The notes under the pieces are model-generated. The model saw only the letters and a list, made by a program, of their open reading frames with translations, was not told the origin of the DNA and did not search any database. From an uncultured Polaribacter sp. (GTDB lineage Bacteria > Bacteroidota > Bacteroidia > Flavobacteriales > Flavobacteriaceae), in the NCBI RefSeq assembly GCF_947495205.1, contig NZ_CANLXV010000001.1, positions 402,827-466,826 on the forward strand: a DNA stretch of 64,000 bases, read 5' to 3'. Positions 1 through 8,948 of this stretch are shown here, piece by piece. Made by a program: the position numbers and the translations under genes. The number at the start of each line of letters is the position of its first letter. The first letter of the stretch is position 1.

Positions 1-1559
1 CCTTTTCGTTGCCTTTTTTGCCAGTAAACTTCACCAAAACGCTCTCTTCTTTCATTTTCTTCGTCTGTTTTTGGATCTAGAATAGGTACATCACCAGTAA
101 AACCAATTTCTTCTTTTAAATCTAAAATAAGTTCTTTTCTACCCAACAATATTGGCAAACCAATTTTTTCTTCGTAAACCCTTTGTGCTGCTTTTAAAAC
201 ATCTAATTGATCTGCTTCTGCAAATACTATTTTTTTAGGATTGCTTTTTGCTCTGTTGTGCAATAATCTTACTTCTTTACTGCCAGAGCCAGAACGCTCC
301 ATTAATTCTTCTCTATACTGGTTCCAATCTTCTATGGGTTCTAAAGCTACACCAGAATCCATTGCTGCTTTTGCAATTGCTGGCGGTATTTCATAGATTA
401 ATCTTGGGTCAAATGGTTTTGGTATAATGTATTCTTTGCCATAAGTTAAACTTACTTCATCATACACAATATTTACCTGCTCTGGTACAGATTTTTTTGC
501 CAAATCTGCCAAGGCGTGTACGGCAGCCATTTTCATTTCTTCGTTAATTTTAGTGGCTCTTACATCTAAAGCGCCTCTAAAAATAAACGGGAAACCAAGT
601 ACATTATTTACTTGGTTTGGGTTGTCTGACCTTCCTGTGGCCATAATAATATCTTCTCTTGTTGCAATTGCTAAATCGTAATCTATTTCTGGTACTGGGT
701 TTGCCATAGCAAAAACAATTGGGTTTTTTGCCATAGATAACAACATTGCTGGAGTTACTAAACCAGGCATAGATAAACCAATAAAAACATCGGCATTTTT
801 CATTGCGCTTTCTAAGGTGTCTAAATCTCTGTCTGTTGCAAACTCTGCTTTTTGCGAAGATAAATTACCTCTATCTTTTCTTATAACACCTTTACTATCG
901 CACATAACCACATTTTCTCTTTTTACACCTAATTTAAGGTATAATCTTGTACAAGAAATTGCAGCTGCACCAGCGCCACTTACTACTATTTTTACTTTGG
1001 TAATGTCTTTTTCTGAGATGTCTATTGCATTTTTTAACGCGGCTGCAGAAATTATTGCAGTTCCATGTTGGTCATCATGCATTACAGGAATGTCTAATTC
1101 TTCTTTTAGTCTATTTTCTATCTCAAAAGCTTCAGGAGCTTTAATATCTTCTAGATTAATACCACCAAAAGTAGGTGCAATAGCTTTTACAGTTTCTATA
1201 AATTTATCTACATCTGTAGCGTCTACTTCAATATCAAAAACATCTATATCTGCAAATATTTTAAACAGTAAACCTTTACCTTCCATAACAGGTTTAGAGG
1301 CATCTGGACCAATATCTCCTAAACCTAAAACGGCAGTTCCGTTAGAAATTACTGCTACTAAATTCCCTTTAGAGGTATATTTATAAACGTTATTATTGTC
1401 TTTTGCAATTTCTAAACAAGGTTCTGCAACACCTGGAGAGTAAGCTAAGGCTAAATCGTGCTGTGTTGCATATTTTTTTGTAGGAACTACAGCTATTTTA
1501 CCTGGTTTTGGTTTTGCATGATAAATTAATGCTTCGTGTCTTTTTCTAGAATCGCTCAT
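1..1559 (-). CDS. maeB: NADP-dependent malic enzyme with phosphotransacetylase-like C-terminus (partial)
   Basis: Read on the minus strand from the ATG at 1557-1559; 519 codons are visible and the frame is still open at the window edge, so the C-terminus is missing. The enzyme decarboxylates malate to pyruvate with NADP reduction in the cytoplasm. Visible signatures include SPGVAEPC near residue 40, the catalytic-region MHDDQHGTA near 160, a Rossmann segment VVSGAGAAA near 195, and MANPVPEI near 290. From about residue 430 (NPKKIVFAEAD) the phosphotransacetylase-like domain of the long MaeB type begins. A TATCTTTG -7 element lies just upstream at 1587-1594. Substrate and cofactor follow from the MaeB family and are not proven here. 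Confidence 0.93.
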   Translation of the reverse strand, partial: MSDSRKRHEALIYHAKPKPGKIAVVPTKKYATQHDLALAYSPGVAEPCLEIAKDNNNVYKYTSKGNLVAVISNGTAVLGLGDIGPDASKPVMEGKGLLFKIFADIDVFDIEVDATDVDKFIETVKAIAPTFGGINLEDIKAPEAFEIENRLKEELDIPVMHDDQHGTAIISAAALKNAIDISEKDITKVKIVVSGAGAAAISCTRLYLKLGVKRENVVMCDSKGVIRKDRGNLSSQKAEFATDRDLDTLESAMKNADVFIGLSMPGLVTPAMLLSMAKNPIVFAMANPVPEIDYDLAIATREDIIMATGRSDNPNQVNNVLGFPFIFRGALDVRATKINEEMKMAAVHALADLAKKSVPEQVNIVYDEVSLTYGKEYIIPKPFDPRLIYEIPPAIAKAAMDSGVALEPIEDWNQYREELMERSGSGSKEVRLLHNRAKSNPKKIVFAEADQLDVLKAAQRVYEEKIGLPILLGRKELILDLKEEIGFTGDVPILDPKTDEENERRERFGEVYWQKRQRK

Positions 1560-1651
1560 AAAATTATTCTTCTAATTTATAGCTTACAAAGATATGGTTT
1601 TCAATGAAAGAGAAAATGAAATTATGAAATAATAATAAGTTTAAATAGGTA

Positions 1652-3391
1652 TTAAAATTTCAATTTTTTTATGAAATCGTTTTCTAAATAACTGATACAA
1701 AAAGTTAATGAAACTAAGTCGGCTTTTAAGTGTGCAAATTCTTGATTATTTTGCCAAGAAATATCTAAAACGTTTTCTTTAGAGTTATTGATGTTTATGC
1801 TACCAGAAAATGCTTTTAAAGTATTTCTTAATCGCATTATCTTTAGTTGATTTTTAACAATTTCTGTTTGCAAACCTTCTTCTATGTCTTCTTTAGAAAG
1901 TGTTGTTCTGTTAATTTCTTTATGAGCACCACTACCACCTTTCTCTACAGCTTTATAGTTGTTTTTACCAGCAAAAATATCTAAATACCAAACTTGAGGA
2001 ATACCTGGCATAAACATTTGAATAGCTCTTGCAAGTAATAATTTTTTTTCATCTTCACCCAAAGCACTAAAAAAAGTGGCATTAACTTGATAATAAGATA
2101 TCTTTTTACCTGATGGGTCGTATAGATTTTTTACTCTTCCTCCACGCTCTATAATGGTATTCATTATCGATTCAATTTCAGAATCTTCTAAAAGTCCCTT
2201 ATTATAAATACCATTAACTTCTTTCCCCTTTAAGTCTAAAACAGGAATTCCATCATGACAACCTAACATATTTACAGTTTTATATTTTTTGGCTATAATT
2301 TCGTTAATCCAAGTTAATAAAGCTGTATTATTTGCTGTTTCAAGTGTGTGAATCATTAAACCAGGTAAGAAAAAATCATAAATGGGATAGTTTTCTTTTG
2401 CGACTTCATTATGTAGATTTAAACCATATTCTGCATGAATTTCTGGTAATAGAATTAAATCGTTCTTTTTAGCAATTTGGTTAATTCTCTCTAAATACTG
2501 CCAAGTACCTGGTTTGTTAAAAAAATTAGTTTGTCCAACTTCTTTATGTAAGTATGCAAATGCATCTAATCTTAAAATAGAGCATCCAAAACTTTTTACT
2601 TTGGCTAAAGTTTCTTCATAAAACGCCCAAACTAATTCAGATTTTGCATTTACATCCATTTGACCTAAAAACGAACTTTTTCTATAAACTATTTTAAGTA
2701 CTTTTTCTTTATACTGTTCTATTTCATTAAATTGAAAAGTTTTTAAATCTAAATTATTATCGATTGCGAAATTTACTTTTTCGCAAATTAAAATAGCATT
2801 ATTTACACCTAAACCCTTAATACAAGTTAAATCTTCTACTTTAATTTTGTTATGTGTTATGTTTTGATAAAAAGTATTCCAATAAGGCTTTTCAGAACCA
2901 TCTGGAAAAGGAACTTTTAATATTGGAAGTCCTGATTTTCTCATAAACAATTTATTGAGAAATTCTTCTTTTGGCACAATGATATCATCATCATTATACT
3001 TACCATTACCTTTCCAAAATTCGTTCCAGTTGATAAAAAAATCTTTAAATTTTGATTTCTCTCCGTTTTTTAAAAGATCTTTAAATTGCGGAGAAGCTAC
3101 AGAAAGATGATTTAAAACAATGTCAAATTTTAACTCGATATTTAATTCTTTTAAGGCTTTTAAATCGTCTTTAGAAACTAATTCTTCGTTTATATTATAA
3201 TCAATAATAGAAAAACCTCTATCTAAATCGCTATTAAAGAAAGTAGGTAACACATAAAACAAAGAAAACACATTTTTAAATTCTTCTTTTTGAAGCATTT
3301 TAATAGTATCACTTAAATTTGTTCCAATACTATCTGGATATGCATTTAACATAACACCATTAGAAATAGTAGTATTTTTTTCTGATGACAT
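1652..3391 (-). CDS. sucrose phosphorylase (GH13 subfamily 18)
   Basis: 579 residues. The family splits sucrose with phosphate into glucose-1-phosphate and fructose. The protein follows the bifidobacterial sucrose phosphorylase pattern: nucleophile D276 in LRLDAFAYL, acid/base E317 in LLPEIHAEYG, transition-state Asp D380 in CHDGIPVLDL, then YQVNATFFSALG and MPGIPQVWYL. No signal peptide is seen, so it should act in the cytoplasm. It is the last gene of the minus-strand run, 24 bases after a fructokinase that would use its fructose product, with a sugar transporter before that. It is longer than the roughly 500-residue bifidobacterial enzyme because of inserts around residues 120-240. Related GH13_18 enzymes act on glucosylglycerate or sucrose-6-phosphate; the fructokinase neighbour favours sucrose. 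Confidence 0.85.
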   Translation of the reverse strand: MSSEKNTTISNGVMLNAYPDSIGTNLSDTIKMLQKEEFKNVFSLFYVLPTFFNSDLDRGFSIIDYNINEELVSKDDLKALKELNIELKFDIVLNHLSVASPQFKDLLKNGEKSKFKDFFINWNEFWKGNGKYNDDDIIVPKEEFLNKLFMRKSGLPILKVPFPDGSEKPYWNTFYQNITHNKIKVEDLTCIKGLGVNNAILICEKVNFAIDNNLDLKTFQFNEIEQYKEKVLKIVYRKSSFLGQMDVNAKSELVWAFYEETLAKVKSFGCSILRLDAFAYLHKEVGQTNFFNKPGTWQYLERINQIAKKNDLILLPEIHAEYGLNLHNEVAKENYPIYDFFLPGLMIHTLETANNTALLTWINEIIAKKYKTVNMLGCHDGIPVLDLKGKEVNGIYNKGLLEDSEIESIMNTIIERGGRVKNLYDPSGKKISYYQVNATFFSALGEDEKKLLLARAIQMFMPGIPQVWYLDIFAGKNNYKAVEKGGSGAHKEINRTTLSKEDIEEGLQTEIVKNQLKIMRLRNTLKAFSGSININNSKENVLDISWQNNQEFAHLKADLVSLTFCISYLENDFIKKLKF

Positions 3392-3415
3392 AAAAAAGGT
3401 GTTTTTTAGTAAAAC

Positions 3416-4354
3416 TTATAAAAGTTTTGATAATATATTGATATTGTTAGGTAATCTACCTACGTTTTGTAGTTTTAAAGCTGCTAACTTTAAAGCAATT
3501 TGCAAACAATCTTCAATAGATTTTTCTTTTATGTAGGCAAATAAAAAGCCAGACCAAAAAGCATCTCCAGCGCCTGTTGTATCCATTACCTTTTCTATTT
3601 TTATAGCGGGTAATTGAATAATGTCTTTTCCTTTTTGAGAAAGTTTTACCCCTTCACTTCCTAACGTTAAGCAAACAGTTTTTACGCCTAAATAGTGAAA
3701 GAAGTCAAAAATTTCTTGATGTGGAAGTTGTTTTTCGAAAAGACGCAACATATCATCTTCACTAATTTTTATTAATGGATTGAATTTACAATAATTTTTA
3801 ATTACTTGTAAAGCTTCTTCTTTAATGTCCCAGAGTTCTTTAGCGTAATTGATATCGATACTTAATTTGCATCCTTTTTTGTAGGCTTCTTCAGCTTTTT
3901 TAAGAATTGTTTTTTGTGCAGGATTTTTACTTAGCGCAAAACAGGTAGTATGAAAAATTTTGGTTTGAGATAAAATTTCAGTAGTAATTTGATCTTCTGA
4001 AATGTGATAATCTGCATTTCTGTAAGGCATAAAATCTGGTGTTCCATTAGATTTTGAAACAAAAATAACACTTGTAGATTTGTTTTCTAATGTTTTAATA
4101 TTTGAGGTATTAATACCAATTTCTTTTAACCTTTTAAAAATGTATTCTCCAAAACCATCATTTCCAACAGTGGAAACTAAAGTAGAGGACAAGCCCAATC
4201 TTTTGCAGTTCATAGCCACGTTTGCAGGCGAACCACCTAAATATCTGTGGTAGTCTCTAGTTTCGTTTATTAGCACATTGTTTTGATGGCCTATAAAGTC
4301 TACTAAAACTTCTCCTATACATAAAATATCTATATTTTTAATATTATTTTTCAA
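3416..4354 (-). CDS. PfkB-family fructokinase
   Basis: 312 residues, a ribokinase/PfkB sugar kinase. The N-terminal signature GGSPANVAMN lies near residue 40 and the C-terminal anion-hole and catalytic-base motif DTTGAGDAF near residue 260. The start is a TTG at 4352-4354 (TTG AAA AAT AAT); no in-frame ATG fits the N-terminus, and an A-rich stretch precedes it. It lies 10 bases after the transporter stop and 24 bases before the sucrose phosphorylase, so all are probably co-transcribed. ATP-dependent conversion of the released fructose to fructose-6-phosphate is inferred from context; PfkB sequence alone cannot exclude another sugar. Confidence 0.85.
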   Translation of the reverse strand: MKNNIKNIDILCIGEVLVDFIGHQNNVLINETRDYHRYLGGSPANVAMNCKRLGLSSTLVSTVGNDGFGEYIFKRLKEIGINTSNIKTLENKSTSVIFVSKSNGTPDFMPYRNADYHISEDQITTEILSQTKIFHTTCFALSKNPAQKTILKKAEEAYKKGCKLSIDINYAKELWDIKEEALQVIKNYCKFNPLIKISEDDMLRLFEKQLPHQEIFDFFHYLGVKTVCLTLGSEGVKLSQKGKDIIQLPAIKIEKVMDTTGAGDAFWSGFLFAYIKEKSIEDCLQIALKLAALKLQNVGRLPNNINILSKLL

Positions 4355-4364
4355 ATCTTTTTAA

Positions 4365-5666
4365 TTAATAATTTACTTCTTTTTTACTTTTGATAAAGAG
4401 TGTAAATGTTGCACTTAATACTAATAGAACTCCTGCAAATGTGATGGCATTTCTTGGATCGTTGTTCAAGAAGGTTTTTAAAATATATCCAAAAGATAAG
4501 GTTTGGATAATCATTGGAATTACAATCATCATATTAATAATTCCCATATAAACTCCATAACGTTCTTTAGGAATGTCTGAAACAACCATTAGATATGGAA
4601 TTCCCATCATACTAGCCCAACCAATACCAAAGCCTGTTATGGCAAAGAATAACATATTCTTATTTTCGATATGTGGAAATGCCAGAAAGCCAATAGCTGC
4701 TATTAGTAAGCAAAAGGCATGTACTTTTTTGGGGCTATATTTTTTTGCAAAACCTACTAAAGCAAAGGCTACTAAAAAAGTTACAACATTATACCAACCG
4801 TTTACTAAACCAGTCCAACTTACCGCTTCACTATATGCTTCTTTATTTTCTGGTGTTACATTCCAAACAGAAAGAGCTACACTTTTAGATGAATTTTGCC
4901 AATAACAAAATAATGCATACCATTGAAATAGGTATACCAAAGCCAATTGCCACATTACTTTAGGCATATCTTTTATGGCAGAAAAAATTTCAATAAAAGG
5001 TTCTAAAACACTTCTTTTTTCTTTTAATTTTTCTATTTCCTCTGGAGTTGGCGGTATTTCTTTTATTTTGTAATTACTCCATAACACTGTTGCTATTGAG
5101 CAAATTGCACCTAAAAAGAATGATGCATATACCCATGTAGGTAAAGAACCTGTTGTTCCAATAAAAATTAAAGGGAAAATAAATAAAGATAAGTTTGCTA
5201 ATACTTGCCCTAAACCTGTAAAGAAACTTTGCATTTGAAAGCCTAGGGGTTGTTGTTTTTCATCTAAATTATCTGCAATTAAAGCTCTATAAGGTTCCAT
5301 TGCAGTGTTGTTACCTACATCTAATATCCATAATAAACCAGCTGCCATCCATAAAGAACTACTGTATGGGAAAATGAATAAAGTTAAGCTACATAAAATG
5401 GCTCCTATTAAAAAATAGGGTTTACGTCTTCCAAACTTTGGGCTCCAAGTTTTATCACTCAAAGCTCCAATAATAGGTTGTACTAATAGACCTGTTACTG
5501 GACCAGCAAGATGTAAAATTGGAATTTGATCTGGACTTGCACCTAAGAAATCATAAATTGGCGTTACTGCACTTTGTTGCAAGCCAAAACTATATTGAAT
5601 TCCAAAAAAACCAACATTCATATTTAGTATTTGCCAAAAGCTTAGTGTGGGTTTTTTAATTTTCAT
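4365..5666 (-). CDS. MFS sugar transporter (sucrose/H+ symporter-like, SUT/GPH type)
   Basis: 433 residues with about 12 hydrophobic segments. The early motif GPVTGLLVQPIIGALSD followed by FGRRKPY is the loop 2-3 signature of plant-type sucrose and SLC45-like transporters within the MFS. It should carry a disaccharide across the inner membrane after TonB-driven outer-membrane uptake. The start codon overlaps the end of the upstream glutaredoxin-like gene by 11 bases, and 10 bases separate it from the fructokinase. Sucrose as substrate is inferred from the neighbouring phosphorylase; maltose-type sugars are the main alternative. Confidence 0.82.
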   Translation of the reverse strand: MKIKKPTLSFWQILNMNVGFFGIQYSFGLQQSAVTPIYDFLGASPDQIPILHLAGPVTGLLVQPIIGALSDKTWSPKFGRRKPYFLIGAILCSLTLFIFPYSSSLWMAAGLLWILDVGNNTAMEPYRALIADNLDEKQQPLGFQMQSFFTGLGQVLANLSLFIFPLIFIGTTGSLPTWVYASFFLGAICSIATVLWSNYKIKEIPPTPEEIEKLKEKRSVLEPFIEIFSAIKDMPKVMWQLALVYLFQWYALFCYWQNSSKSVALSVWNVTPENKEAYSEAVSWTGLVNGWYNVVTFLVAFALVGFAKKYSPKKVHAFCLLIAAIGFLAFPHIENKNMLFFAITGFGIGWASMMGIPYLMVVSDIPKERYGVYMGIINMMIVIPMIIQTLSFGYILKTFLNNDPRNAITFAGVLLVLSATFTLFIKSKKEVNY

Positions 5667-6021
5667 CTTTTTCTATTTTTTTAGCTAAAACTTTTAAAAA
5701 CTCTTGTAGGTTACCTTTGTTTAAAAAAACATCTCCTTTACTATCTACTACAGGTAAACTTAAAGTATGAATAGAAATATTATTTTTTTGAAGTTTTACT
5801 AACATTTCTTGTTCCTTTATTTTATTTACATCAATATCGTAATAAGTGAAATTAATATTTTTTCCTTTCAAAAAAGTTTTTGTGTCTAAACAGCTATGGC
5901 AACTATCGCTACCATACACAATCATTTTTTGTTTTTTTGATTCTTTATTTTGATGAAAAACTTCTTGTGCTTTGGTTTGAAGTGATGTAAATAAAAGAAC
6001 AATAATTATGAAATGTTTCAT
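5656..6021 (-). CDS. exported glutaredoxin/thioredoxin-like protein
   Basis: 121 residues. An N-terminal hydrophobic stretch (FIIIVLLFTSLQTKAQ) looks like a signal peptide. The mature part starts a thioredoxin fold with a CHSC active site near residue 41 (YGSDSCHSC), a cis-Pro region near 90 (LPVVDSKGD) and a short C-terminal helix. This fits a periplasmic glutaredoxin-like disulfide reductant. It overlaps the transporter start by 11 bases and lies 117 bases downstream of the TonB receptor. Its role in a sugar operon is unknown to me; keeping a partner cysteine reduced is one speculation. Confidence 0.7.
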   Translation of the reverse strand: MKHFIIIVLLFTSLQTKAQEVFHQNKESKKQKMIVYGSDSCHSCLDTKTFLKGKNINFTYYDIDVNKIKEQEMLVKLQKNNISIHTLSLPVVDSKGDVFLNKGNLQEFLKVLAKKIEKDEN

Positions 6022-6061
6022 TTTAAAATAATTTTAGAATTTAAAGATGCTTGTATTGTTT

Positions 6062-6102
6062 TAAAAAGTAGAGCCAATAAATTTATCATTAGCTCCACTT
6101 TT
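6062..6102 (-). terminator. possible terminator after the TonB receptor
   Basis: On the minus strand AAAAGTGGAGC pairs with GCTCTACTTTT (one G-T pair) around a loop of about 16 nt, followed by a short T-rich stretch. It would separate the receptor transcript from the downstream metabolic genes, or act as an attenuating or processing site between them. Confidence 0.5.
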
Positions 6103-6138
6103 AGTTCAAATTAATAAAAAGTAACAAACTTTCTTTTT

Positions 6139-8766
6139 TTAAAAACTATATTGTAATGTCATTGTGGTAGAGCGTCCAGAAATTGTTCTAGCTGCAGCTA
6201 AACCACCTGCTATATTTCCATTTCCTTCTACTTCTGTAACTCCAATGGTATCGAATAAATTGTTTGCATTAACGCTTAAAGATAATCCTTTTGTTAAGCT
6301 AACTTTAGCTACTGCATTAATGTAAGCATAACCTGGCATTACAAGGTCGTTATCATCTTGTGCAAAAGACTCAGATGTACCTAATACTGTGATTCCTAAA
6401 AGGTGTTGTTTTTGTGCTCCAAAAGAATATGCAGGTGCAAAATTGTAAACAAAGTCTGCTTGTCTTCTTGGTTTGTTTCCTTTGTTATCACCACCATCAA
6501 TTTCTGCTTTTGTATAAGTAATAGAGCCATTGATACTAAAATCTCCAAACCTGTATGCAGATTCTACCTCTAAACCTAGAGCTTTAAAAGGATTTCCTAC
6601 AGTTCTATTTAACTCGTTACTAATACCTTCATCTGTATTACTTAAAAAACCTGTAACATTTAAAACACCATTATCTAGTCTCTTTTTTAAACCAACTTCA
6701 AATTGAGAAATCTCATCAAATTGTACATCTCCTAAGCCATCTGTACCATAGTTATTTCTATCTGCAGCTCTACCTGAAGCACCTTTACTATATCTTCCAA
6801 AAATAGCAGCACCATCATTTAATTTATAGTTTAAACCTGCAGAGAAAGAAACAAAATTATAATTGTCGCTTATAGCTTGTCCTGGGTTACCAGCAATTGT
6901 AGGTATTGTTTCTTCAAAAGGGCTAATTACACCATCACTATTATAATCAAAACCAATTAAGTCTCCATTTGCATCTAAATTACTTAATTGACCAGAGTTT
7001 ATGGTTCCGTTTACATTTACGTTTTCGAAACGAATACTACCGTCAAAATTTAATTTTTCAGAAATTTCTGCATCTACACCTACATAAGGAGAGTTTACAT
7101 TATGTACTGTATTGTATTTTCTTTGACAACAGTTACCCCAAACTGGCTGCCCAAAAGAGTAAGCTCCTCCTTGAGAGAATCCATCAAAAACACCTAATCT
7201 TGCTGTTCCACCTCCTGCTACTTCAGAAATTGCAGAACTCCATTGCCATCCTATCTTTGTGTTTTGAGTTGCAGAGAACATACCAACTGTAACACCTATA
7301 TTATCATTAATTGCTTTTGAAACTTTTACATCGCTAAAAAAGTTACTTAAATCTTCTATAGTTACATCAAAATATCTAATATCTTGTGCTAGACCATTTG
7401 AAGGGTTAAATGGCGAACCATCTTGAAAGGTTAAAGCGCCAGTTGCTCCAGAAGCATCTCTTACTAAAGCTTCTATTTCTGCTACAGTACCAACATTTGC
7501 AGTAAACGGAGCGTTCCATTGACCAGAATTATTAGAATATCTAGCTTTACCATTTACTTTCCAATTATCACCTAAGTCAAAAGAAAATTCTGCACCAAAA
7601 GAAGCACTTACAGGATTGTTACCGTCTCTAATGTCGTTTTGTGTCGGATTTCCATCGTAAACACTAAATGTATTCTGAATATTTGTAGAATGTGAACTGT
7701 CTGAAGTAATATCAAAGCCTGGTAAATTTCCAAAAGTAGGATTAGCATTTGTGCCTGTTAAACTAACTGGCATTGGTAAATACATTACAGTTCTATCATT
7801 TAAATATTTAAAATAAGTACGTACATAACCATTTTTAAATTCTTTAGTAAGGTTTGCTTTTATTTGACCGCCTTTATTTCCTTGGTAACCTATGTCTCTA
7901 GGTCCTTCACCAACTCTCATAAAACCTCCAACATGATAATATAAACCTTCTCCAATAGGAGTTCCATATTCAAAATCTAATCTACTAGTTTGAAAATCTA
8001 AACCATAAGTTGCACCTATAGTACCACCTTCTGTTCTACCAGTTTTACTGATCAAGTTTATAATACCTGCAGGACCATTAGATGTTTGCGTAGAAGCAGA
8101 ACCACCTCTAATCGCTTCAACTCTTCCAATATTAGAATCTATACGTAAAAAGTTGTCTGCATTTCCAAAAGAAGTATCACCAAATAGCATTATAGGAAGT
8201 CCATCTTCTTGTAGTTGTAAATATCTAGAACCACCAGAAGAAACAGGCACACCACGTACATTAAAGTTTGCGTTACCCTCACCACCAGAAGATTCAGCAC
8301 GAATACCTGGCAGGCTTCTAAAAAGCTCTCCTGCTGATCTAGGTGAAGATTGTTCTATTTGTTTAATACCTACTGTAGAAACAGAAATACTTGATTCTAA
8401 TTTAGATTTAGGATTTACCACACCCGTTACAATAATTTCATCTAAAGATTGTGCATTTTCTTTAATAACAATATTTAAAGTTATATTTGAAGAATTTACG
8501 ATTACTTCTTTTGTAAAGTTATCAAAACCAATGTAGGAAGCTATTAAGGTATAAGTACCATTACCTACATTATTAATTTTATAATTTCCATCAAAATCTG
8601 AGCTAGCTCCTTTTGCGGTTCCTTTTAAAAGGATGTTTACACCAGGTATTAAATTACCACTGTTGTCTTTAACAGTTCCAGAAATTGTTGACTGGGCAAC
8701 AAAAGCTGTAGATGATAGCATAAGAACCATCAAAAGCAAATTTTTAAAGTTTATTTGTTTTTCCAT
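6139..8766 (-). CDS. TonB-dependent receptor, probably for sucrose
   Basis: 875 residues. The signal peptide (LLLMVLMLSSTAFVAQ) is followed by a carboxypeptidase-regulatory-like domain at about residues 27-105 (SGTVKDNSGNLIPGVNILLKG), a plug domain (about 115-235, with DGLPIMLFGD and GPAGIINLISKTG), and a long beta-barrel ending in an aromatic residue (LQYSF). It should import a ligand across the outer membrane using TonB energy. It lacks an adjacent SusD partner, so it is a stand-alone receptor and not a SusC/D pair. It is divergent from a LacI regulator with two operators in the shared gap, and heads the sucrose genes. Sucrose specificity comes from context only. Confidence 0.88.
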   Translation of the reverse strand: MEKQINFKNLLLMVLMLSSTAFVAQSTISGTVKDNSGNLIPGVNILLKGTAKGASSDFDGNYKINNVGNGTYTLIASYIGFDNFTKEVIVNSSNITLNIVIKENAQSLDEIIVTGVVNPKSKLESSISVSTVGIKQIEQSSPRSAGELFRSLPGIRAESSGGEGNANFNVRGVPVSSGGSRYLQLQEDGLPIMLFGDTSFGNADNFLRIDSNIGRVEAIRGGSASTQTSNGPAGIINLISKTGRTEGGTIGATYGLDFQTSRLDFEYGTPIGEGLYYHVGGFMRVGEGPRDIGYQGNKGGQIKANLTKEFKNGYVRTYFKYLNDRTVMYLPMPVSLTGTNANPTFGNLPGFDITSDSSHSTNIQNTFSVYDGNPTQNDIRDGNNPVSASFGAEFSFDLGDNWKVNGKARYSNNSGQWNAPFTANVGTVAEIEALVRDASGATGALTFQDGSPFNPSNGLAQDIRYFDVTIEDLSNFFSDVKVSKAINDNIGVTVGMFSATQNTKIGWQWSSAISEVAGGGTARLGVFDGFSQGGAYSFGQPVWGNCCQRKYNTVHNVNSPYVGVDAEISEKLNFDGSIRFENVNVNGTINSGQLSNLDANGDLIGFDYNSDGVISPFEETIPTIAGNPGQAISDNYNFVSFSAGLNYKLNDGAAIFGRYSKGASGRAADRNNYGTDGLGDVQFDEISQFEVGLKKRLDNGVLNVTGFLSNTDEGISNELNRTVGNPFKALGLEVESAYRFGDFSINGSITYTKAEIDGGDNKGNKPRRQADFVYNFAPAYSFGAQKQHLLGITVLGTSESFAQDDNDLVMPGYAYINAVAKVSLTKGLSLSVNANNLFDTIGVTEVEGNGNIAGGLAAARTISGRSTTMTLQYSF

Positions 8767-8805
8767 TTTAATATGAATTTAATAATAAAGTTAGTTATTT
8801 TTTAT

Positions 8806-8813
8806 CAAATGTA
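8806..8813 (-). promoter_or_regulatory. -7 element for the TonB receptor promoter
   Basis: TACATTTG on the minus strand matches the Bacteroidota TAnnTTTG -7 consensus, 40 bases before the start codon. No good -33 TTG is visible, which fits a regulated promoter with the LacI operators 33 bases further upstream. Confidence 0.5.
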
Positions 8814-8845
8814 TTTTTATTGGTTTTTAAATTATTAAATAAATA

Positions 8846-8882
8846 AATCGAAAACGTTTTCGATTTTCCGAAAACGTTTTCG
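8846..8882. promoter_or_regulatory. tandem LacI-family operators
   Basis: Two copies of the perfect palindrome CGAAAACGTTTTCG lie at 8849-8862 and 8869-8882. The first extends to 20 bases (AATCGAAAACGTTTTCGATT, 8846-8865). Centres are 20 bp apart, about two helical turns, so two dimers would sit on the same DNA face. The central CG within an A/T palindrome is typical of LacI-family operators. The pair lies between the TonB receptor and the divergent lacI-type gene, so it could control both. Confidence 0.85.
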
Positions 8883-8948
8883 ATTAAGATAATTTACTAT
8901 ATTTACAGGATAAAATAGCAAAGTTTAATTCTATAAAAGTAAGATATT

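Noticed and set aside
817..1386. 189-codon plus-strand reading frame
   Set aside because: Opposite-strand shadow of the malic enzyme gene, which has all the conserved motifs.
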